A DNA stretch of 64,000 nucleotides from Candidatus Heimdallarchaeota archaeon (GTDB lineage Archaea > Asgardarchaeota > Heimdallarchaeia > Heimdallarchaeales > Heimdallarchaeaceae). Shown in pieces: positions 59,686-64,000 of this stretch. A program made the translations under genes and the position numbers. Within the stretch, counting starts at the first letter, position 1, and the number at the start of each line of letters is the position of its first letter. The notes under the pieces were generated by a model. That model had not been told where the DNA came from and searched no databases. It saw only the letters and a list, made by a program, of their open reading frames with translations. Location of the stretch: the NCBI GenBank assembly GCA_016840095.1, contig JAEOSZ010000089.1:1-64000 (forward strand), written 5' to 3'.

Positions 59686-61053
59686 ATGGCAAAAACAACA
59701 ACAATAACAGCTGTTATCCTTGCATTAGTTATTGGTGGGGGTGCATTTTTTGTGGGATGGCTAATGGGAAACAACTGGATGTTTAATACTGATCCAACTC
59801 AACTAACACCAACAATTGACGGTATTATTGAGGAAAAAGAATGGAGACGCAGTTCATATTATAACATGCCTTTTTATCTAGATGTGGATAATGAGGTTGA
59901 TCCTGTAGTGGATCTAGCTAATGTGGATGGGTGGAATTATCTTTCGGTTGCGGAAGATGAAGATTATTACTATCTAGCGCTTGATTTGTGCTCAGATAGA
60001 ACAAACAACAAAGCAGGTGAATGGCTTTCATTACATCTGGCTAATAGATTACCAGATGCTCTTAACTCAAAACTTGCTTTCTATTCATTAGAGGACTTTG
60101 GGTATGAATACTTCTATTATGATGTTGAGAATGATGTTCCTATGCCATTCTATCTAGATGCTATTCCGGCTTTCATAGATTATCCTGATATTCCAATAGT
60201 ACCAGAAATGGATTCAATGGAAGTATTGAGAGGAACAATAGATGGGGACTTTTATGACTTCTGGACACAAAACGATTACAAGAACTTTACAGCAACTTCA
60301 TCTCATTATGAGGAAGTTCCTATGGAATGGTTTGCTGGACAATTCATTGATATTCAATTCGGTGTAAACGTTACTGAAAAGATCTCTGACAACATAATTC
60401 CATTATTCTGGCCAAGTATATCTAATTTTGAATTGGAGATCACTCTTTCGGCAAACCTGACATCAGATCCAGTAGGTCATTTTGGAGATCCTACAGAATT
60501 TTACTTCAGTGTAATGGAACATGGTCCAGATCCTGTTGATATGAGTAGTGCAGCGGCATTTTTCACAGATCCAAATGAAGTTGCTTTTCCTGGAAATTCA
60601 ATTGAAAATATCTATGTAGACCTCAATGAGTTAACTGTCAATATGACTGATGGAATGTTCTATTTTACGATACATTGCTGGAATGATGATGATGTTGTTC
60701 CAACAGGTTATGAGCTTCAAATCGATAAAATGTCATTGATGCTTCATGGTGGTAGCATAGGAACAATAATTGACAACACTATTGGTACTGGAAACTATGA
60801 TATTGCTTATTCATATGGCCCCAGTGAAAATTGTGCAGAAGATCACAGACAATTTGAATTCAAGATAGCTAAGTCAGAATTTCCAACACTTGATGATGAC
60901 ATGTTTTATATCAACTTAGCAGGTTACGGAACTATGATGATTGCTGGAACAAACTATTGGATGTATCCAGTTTATGGATTCCCACTTCCTCCTGTATATT
61001 ATGATCTATACGATTCACATCAATTCATTGCACTAGATATGAGCATAACATAA
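59686..61053 (+). CDS. N-terminally anchored CBM9-like surface protein, copy 2
   Basis: 455 residues, collinear with the other two copies. The N-terminal third and last ~80 residues are nearly unchanged (YHLRQFEFKIAKSE-type block, here DHRQFEFKIAKSEF). The middle (residues ~150-330) has drifted, with its own NFTATSSHYEEVPMEWFAG. This points to a variable ligand region between two conserved domains. Confidence 0.75.
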   Translation: MAKTTTITAVILALVIGGGAFFVGWLMGNNWMFNTDPTQLTPTIDGIIEEKEWRRSSYYNMPFYLDVDNEVDPVVDLANVDGWNYLSVAEDEDYYYLALDLCSDRTNNKAGEWLSLHLANRLPDALNSKLAFYSLEDFGYEYFYYDVENDVPMPFYLDAIPAFIDYPDIPIVPEMDSMEVLRGTIDGDFYDFWTQNDYKNFTATSSHYEEVPMEWFAGQFIDIQFGVNVTEKISDNIIPLFWPSISNFELEITLSANLTSDPVGHFGDPTEFYFSVMEHGPDPVDMSSAAAFFTDPNEVAFPGNSIENIYVDLNELTVNMTDGMFYFTIHCWNDDDVVPTGYELQIDKMSLMLHGGSIGTIIDNTIGTGNYDIAYSYGPSENCAEDHRQFEFKIAKSEFPTLDDDMFYINLAGYGTMMIAGTNYWMYPVYGFPLPPVYYDLYDSHQFIALDMSIT

Positions 61054-61090
61054 AATTATGTTCCTCTCTTTTTTTATTTTTTGACTTACA

Positions 61091-61154
61091 AATTCGGGGA
61101 AAAGTATTTATCTCGTGTAGAGTTATTGTTTATCACTTTTTAATACTAAAAAGT
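61091..61154 (+). promoter_or_regulatory. Two-dyad promoter, copy 3 with decayed right arm
   Basis: AATTCGGG (61091-61098) and AAGTATTTAT are kept, but the right arm reads CTCGTGTA instead of CCCGAATT. The second dyad ACTTTTTA-atac-TAAAAAGT (61135-61154) is perfect. Selection therefore seems stronger on the second dyad. Confidence 0.65.
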
Positions 61155-61182
61155 TTGAAAATAATAATAAGGTTGACAAAAT

Positions 61183-62544
61183 ATGGCGAAAACAACAACA
61201 ATTATAGCCGTTATTCTCGTTATTGGCATTGGTGGGGGCGCGTTTTTTGTGGGATTTTTGATGTCAAATGACTGGATGATTAATACCGATCCAACTCAAT
61301 TAACGCCAACAATAGACGGTATCATTGAGAAAAAAGAATGGTTACGTAGTTCATACTACAATATTCCGTTTTATTTAGATGCGGATAATGGTGTAGACCC
61401 TGTAGTAGACAAGGCGAATGTAGATGGATGGAACTATCTTTCTGTTGCGGAAGATGAAGATTACTACTATCTAGCAATTGATTTATGTTCTGACAGAACA
61501 AACAATAAAGCTGGTGAGTGGCTTGCTCTACATCTAGCTAATCGTTTACCTGATACTTTTAATTCAAAACTCGCCTTCTATTCATTAGAAGATTTCGGGT
61601 ACGAATATATTTACTATGACGTTGAAAATGATATACCCATGCCCTATTACTTGGATGAAGTAGCTAATTTCATTGATTACCCACATATTCCTATAGTACC
61701 AGAAATGGATACAATGGAAGTACTTAGGGGAAACATAACAGGTGATTTCTACGACTTCTGGACTGAAGGTGATACTAAGAATTTTACAGTAACCTCACAT
61801 TACTATGAATCACTTGGAGGATTTTCACCAGGACAATTCTTTGGTATTCAATTTGGTGTAAATGTTACTGAAAAGCTTACAGATGAATATATACCTTTAT
61901 TCTGGTCAACTATCTCTGATTTCGATTTAGATATTACAATAAAAGCTAATCTAACTGCTGATTCTGTTCATATAGGGGATCCAACAGAGTTTTACTGCGG
62001 TGTAATGGAGCATGGTCCAGGACCGAATGACATGAGTAGTTCAGTAACATTTCTTACAGATCCAAATGTTGTACTATTAACTGCCGATACAGTTGAACAT
62101 GTTACAGTAGACCTAGATCATCTAACCATCAACGGTACTGATGGAATGTTTTATTTCACAGTATATGGTTATAATGATGTTGATGTTTTACCAACTGGCT
62201 TTGAAGTCCAAATTGATAAGATGTCATTGATGCTTCATGGTGGGGAAATAGGAACTGTAATTGACAATACTATTGGTACAGGAAATTACGACATAGCTTA
62301 TTCGTATGGTCCTAGTGAAAATTGTGCTGAAGACCACAGAATGTTTGAATTCAAAATAGCTAAGTCAGAATTCCCAACATTGGATGATGATATGTTTTAT
62401 ATCAACTTAGCTGGTTATGGAACAATGGCTATAGCTGGATCAAACTACTGGATGTATCCTGTATATGGTTTTCCACTTCCTCCTGTCTTCTATGATCTAT
62501 CTGACAAAAATCAATTCATTGCACTCGATATGAGCATAACATAA
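61183..62544 (+). CDS. N-terminally anchored CBM9-like surface protein, copy 3
   Basis: 453 residues, closest to copy 2 (shared EVQIDKMSLMLHGG, VPEMDTMEVLRGN, DPTEFYCGVMEHGPG). It starts at ATG 61183 after AAGGTTGAC. The motif CSDRTNNKAGEW is invariant in all three copies and holds one conserved Cys. A second conserved Cys sits in SENCAEDH, so a disulfide between the two domains is plausible. Confidence 0.75.
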   Translation: MAKTTTIIAVILVIGIGGGAFFVGFLMSNDWMINTDPTQLTPTIDGIIEKKEWLRSSYYNIPFYLDADNGVDPVVDKANVDGWNYLSVAEDEDYYYLAIDLCSDRTNNKAGEWLALHLANRLPDTFNSKLAFYSLEDFGYEYIYYDVENDIPMPYYLDEVANFIDYPHIPIVPEMDTMEVLRGNITGDFYDFWTEGDTKNFTVTSHYYESLGGFSPGQFFGIQFGVNVTEKLTDEYIPLFWSTISDFDLDITIKANLTADSVHIGDPTEFYCGVMEHGPGPNDMSSSVTFLTDPNVVLLTADTVEHVTVDLDHLTINGTDGMFYFTVYGYNDVDVLPTGFEVQIDKMSLMLHGGEIGTVIDNTIGTGNYDIAYSYGPSENCAEDHRMFEFKIAKSEFPTLDDDMFYINLAGYGTMAIAGSNYWMYPVYGFPLPPVFYDLSDKNQFIALDMSIT

Positions 62545-62580
62545 AGTTATGTTATCTCTTTTTCTCTACACTTTACTTTG

Positions 62581-62598
62581 ACTTTAGTTTACTAAAGT
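62581..62598 (+). promoter_or_regulatory. Perfect dyad upstream of the 62665 gene
   Basis: ACTTTAGT-tt-ACTAAAGT, eight perfect pairs, 15 bases upstream of TATA-like GTTTAAATG (62613-62621). Upstream placement would suit an activator or a BRE-blocking repressor. Confidence 0.45.
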
Positions 62599-62664
62599 GT
62601 CTAACTTTGGTTGTTTAAATGATAATCTATTCAAAAGGGGAGGAGTAAGAAGTGATGAGCAAAA

Positions 62665-63717
62665 ATGAAACACAAAACAATCAAACTAACAATCGGGTTA
62701 GCGTTTCTAGCTTTACTTGTTATGACACAAGTAAGAGCAGATGATCAAGACTTCTTATGGGAAGAAAATAGCAACCAAGTGACATTTTCTTATTATGATA
62801 TGCACTTTATAGCTAAAGCTGGAGGAAGTGTTCCAAAGTTCCAGTTTATGACTGATGCAGGTTTTGAATATGCAATTATGTTCCATTCTCTAGTTGAGTA
62901 CTTGGATTACAATGAAGATGGAGTATATCAATTCGACGAAACAGGATTATGGAAAGAAGATGCACCACCAGGTCCAGTATTCTCAAATACCTTACCTCTA
63001 TCAAGTGTAAGATTTGAATTCAGTGGATTTGATGTTGAATATGTGAATATTTCAGAAACTGAACAAGAATTATTAGCTGTTCATTTCAACTATACTTCTC
63101 AAACAATCATGGCTCCTAATTATGGAGATTTTGAAATCACAATCGTTGTACATCTTTATGTCAATGATCAAGTAATTGATGGTTATGATGTACTTGGAAA
63201 TCAAGAAATGAAATTTGATCTAATTATGAACAACTGGCCATGGCAAAGAGAAGATACAAACCTAGCAATGAGATTTGATATTATCCCAATGAACGTAGCT
63301 TACAATTACAGACTAAATGATACAAATGGCAATCCTGTAAATATGAATGACAACACTACTGGGTATGAATACAAAGTTCTAAACCATGGTGATGGGGTAA
63401 AGGAACAATTCTCTATTGGAGATGAACAATACGAAGGATTCTTCGCCTATGCAAATCAAGCTAAGTATTTGATAAATAACTCCTATGAATACAAACAAGT
63501 AAATTGTTCAGTATCCTCTCAAGGTGATGGAACAGTACAAACCTACTTGAGTTTCGAACACTTCGATGATGAAGTTACTTATGATCCTTCAGTTGGAACT
63601 TTTGAAGATCCAGTGATTGATGAAGCAGGATTTGGTGCTATAGAAATAATCACTATAGGCACTGTATCAATATTAGCTATCACCCTTATAGGTAGAACAA
63701 TCAAGAAAAAGAACTAA
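62665..63717 (+). CDS. Secreted protein with C-terminal anchor
   Basis: 350 residues. Signal peptide (TIKLTIGLAFLALLVMTQVRA), then a beta-rich, acidic and aromatic ectodomain, and a C-terminal helix IEIITIGTVSILAITLIG ending in KKKN. Family not recognised. A strong GGGGAGGAG lies about 18 bases before this ATG, which is too far. An out-of-frame ATG at 62655 is closer to it but gives only a short peptide. Confidence 0.7.
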   Translation: MKHKTIKLTIGLAFLALLVMTQVRADDQDFLWEENSNQVTFSYYDMHFIAKAGGSVPKFQFMTDAGFEYAIMFHSLVEYLDYNEDGVYQFDETGLWKEDAPPGPVFSNTLPLSSVRFEFSGFDVEYVNISETEQELLAVHFNYTSQTIMAPNYGDFEITIVVHLYVNDQVIDGYDVLGNQEMKFDLIMNNWPWQREDTNLAMRFDIIPMNVAYNYRLNDTNGNPVNMNDNTTGYEYKVLNHGDGVKEQFSIGDEQYEGFFAYANQAKYLINNSYEYKQVNCSVSSQGDGTVQTYLSFEHFDDEVTYDPSVGTFEDPVIDEAGFGAIEIITIGTVSILAITLIGRTIKKKN

Positions 63718-64000
63718 TCAGTTCTTCCTTCTCTTTTTTTATGTAAACTATTTATGTTCGTTTTAATCTGATTCAGTTTTTCACCATGTAATGGGTAAAA
63801 CAGTAAAGATAGGAAACCAAGAACAAGAAAACCAATTGGTAGAATCCCAACACCTAACCGTAAACCGAATATTGTTTCTGCAGATTGAACCGTGAGTTCG
63901 GAATTGTAACCAAAGAATTCTATCATTATAGTAAAAATGAAGATAATTAAGGAAGATGAAGGTTTAGTAACTAATGCATTAATTCCAAAAAACATGCCCT
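63714..64000 (-). CDS. C-terminus of a GPH-type (MelB-like) sugar:cation symporter, 5' end outside window
   Basis: At least 95 residues, and the frame is open to the window edge. GINALVTKPSSSLIIFIFTI, a Q-containing LTVQSAETIFGLRLGVGILP helix, and FYPLHGEKLNQIKTNI are typical of the last two to three helices of glycoside-pentoside-hexuronide symporters. Substrate unknown. The stop overlaps the end of the preceding plus-strand gene. Confidence 0.75.
   Translation of the reverse strand, partial: GMFFGINALVTKPSSSLIIFIFTIMIEFFGYNSELTVQSAETIFGLRLGVGILPIGFLVLGFLSLLFYPLHGEKLNQIKTNINSLHKKREGRTD

Noticed and set aside
1-64000. tRNA, rRNA, CRISPR arrays and insertion sequences
   Set aside because: No cloverleaf with a GTTCRA-type T loop, no rRNA-like stretch, no regularly spaced repeats and no transposase motifs were found by eye. 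A tRNAscan and CRISPR search would settle it.

Overview
The window looks like chromosomal DNA of an AT-rich archaeon, most likely an Asgard archaeon near Heimdallarchaeia. This placement is an inference. It rests on a Ras/Rab-like small GTPase with all motifs intact (25916-26662), a second degenerate GTPase fused to a helical N-terminal region (21064-21978), an archaeal EF-2 whose diphthamide loop is degenerate, a GT22-type (PIG-B/ALG-like) mannosyltransferase, a eukaryote-like sulfotransferase, CofG/CofH for the F420 chromophore, archaeal MptE, and many surface proteins with a C-terminal membrane helix and a basic tail. Promoters show TATA boxes about 25 bases before leaderless starts, or GGTGA-type Shine-Dalgarno sites. 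I see no rRNA, tRNA, CRISPR array or transposase.

Layout. 1-6930: a MoxR/DUF58/DUF4129/DUF4350 operon. 7033-9264: EF-2 on the minus strand. 9389-13391: an amidohydrolase-ArfC-CofG-CofH operon linking riboflavin precursors to F420. 13443-17451: a membrane-bound winged-helix regulator and a giant surface protein. 17489-26662: a MrfA/Hrq1-like helicase, two GTPases, a membrane glycosyltransferase, a pilin-like protein and an M20 peptidase. 26849-32825: surface proteins, including a family 5 solute-binding protein whose lobes appear circularly permuted. 33024-39433: a CLC transporter, pterin enzymes (MptE, PTPS), a Nudix hydrolase, a ribbon-helix-helix regulator and a DMT exporter. 39481-43467: a surface protein, a GT22 glycosyltransferase and a sulfotransferase. 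43487-47144: a lactate dehydrogenase/Etf (LctBCD-like) operon.

47277-53031 is the most unusual part. It holds two glutaredoxin-like genes, four paralogues of a small C-x2-C...H-x-C protein (P1 47519-47944, P2 50063-50482, P3 52135-52611, P4 52643-52999), and two cassettes of tiny proteins with strong Shine-Dalgarno sites. Both cassettes contain a 48-residue basic protein and a 49-residue one-helix membrane protein. Each P gene carries its own inverted repeat next to the TATA box. P1's octamer (TTACTGCA) recurs five times between P1 and cassette A, and P2's half-site (ATGTAGGA) recurs in the promoter of cassette B. The membrane-protein gene of each cassette follows a structured leader whose stems differ in sequence but are conserved in pairing. 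I read this as a duplicated, self-regulating locus of unknown function.

53284-58031 holds housekeeping-type genes: a DEAD-box helicase, a YHS protein, an AbgB-like amidohydrolase and an Asp/Glu racemase. 58175-62544 carries three tandem copies of an N-terminally anchored, CBM9-like surface protein, each with the same two-dyad promoter. The window ends in a surface protein and the C-terminus of a GPH-type sugar symporter.
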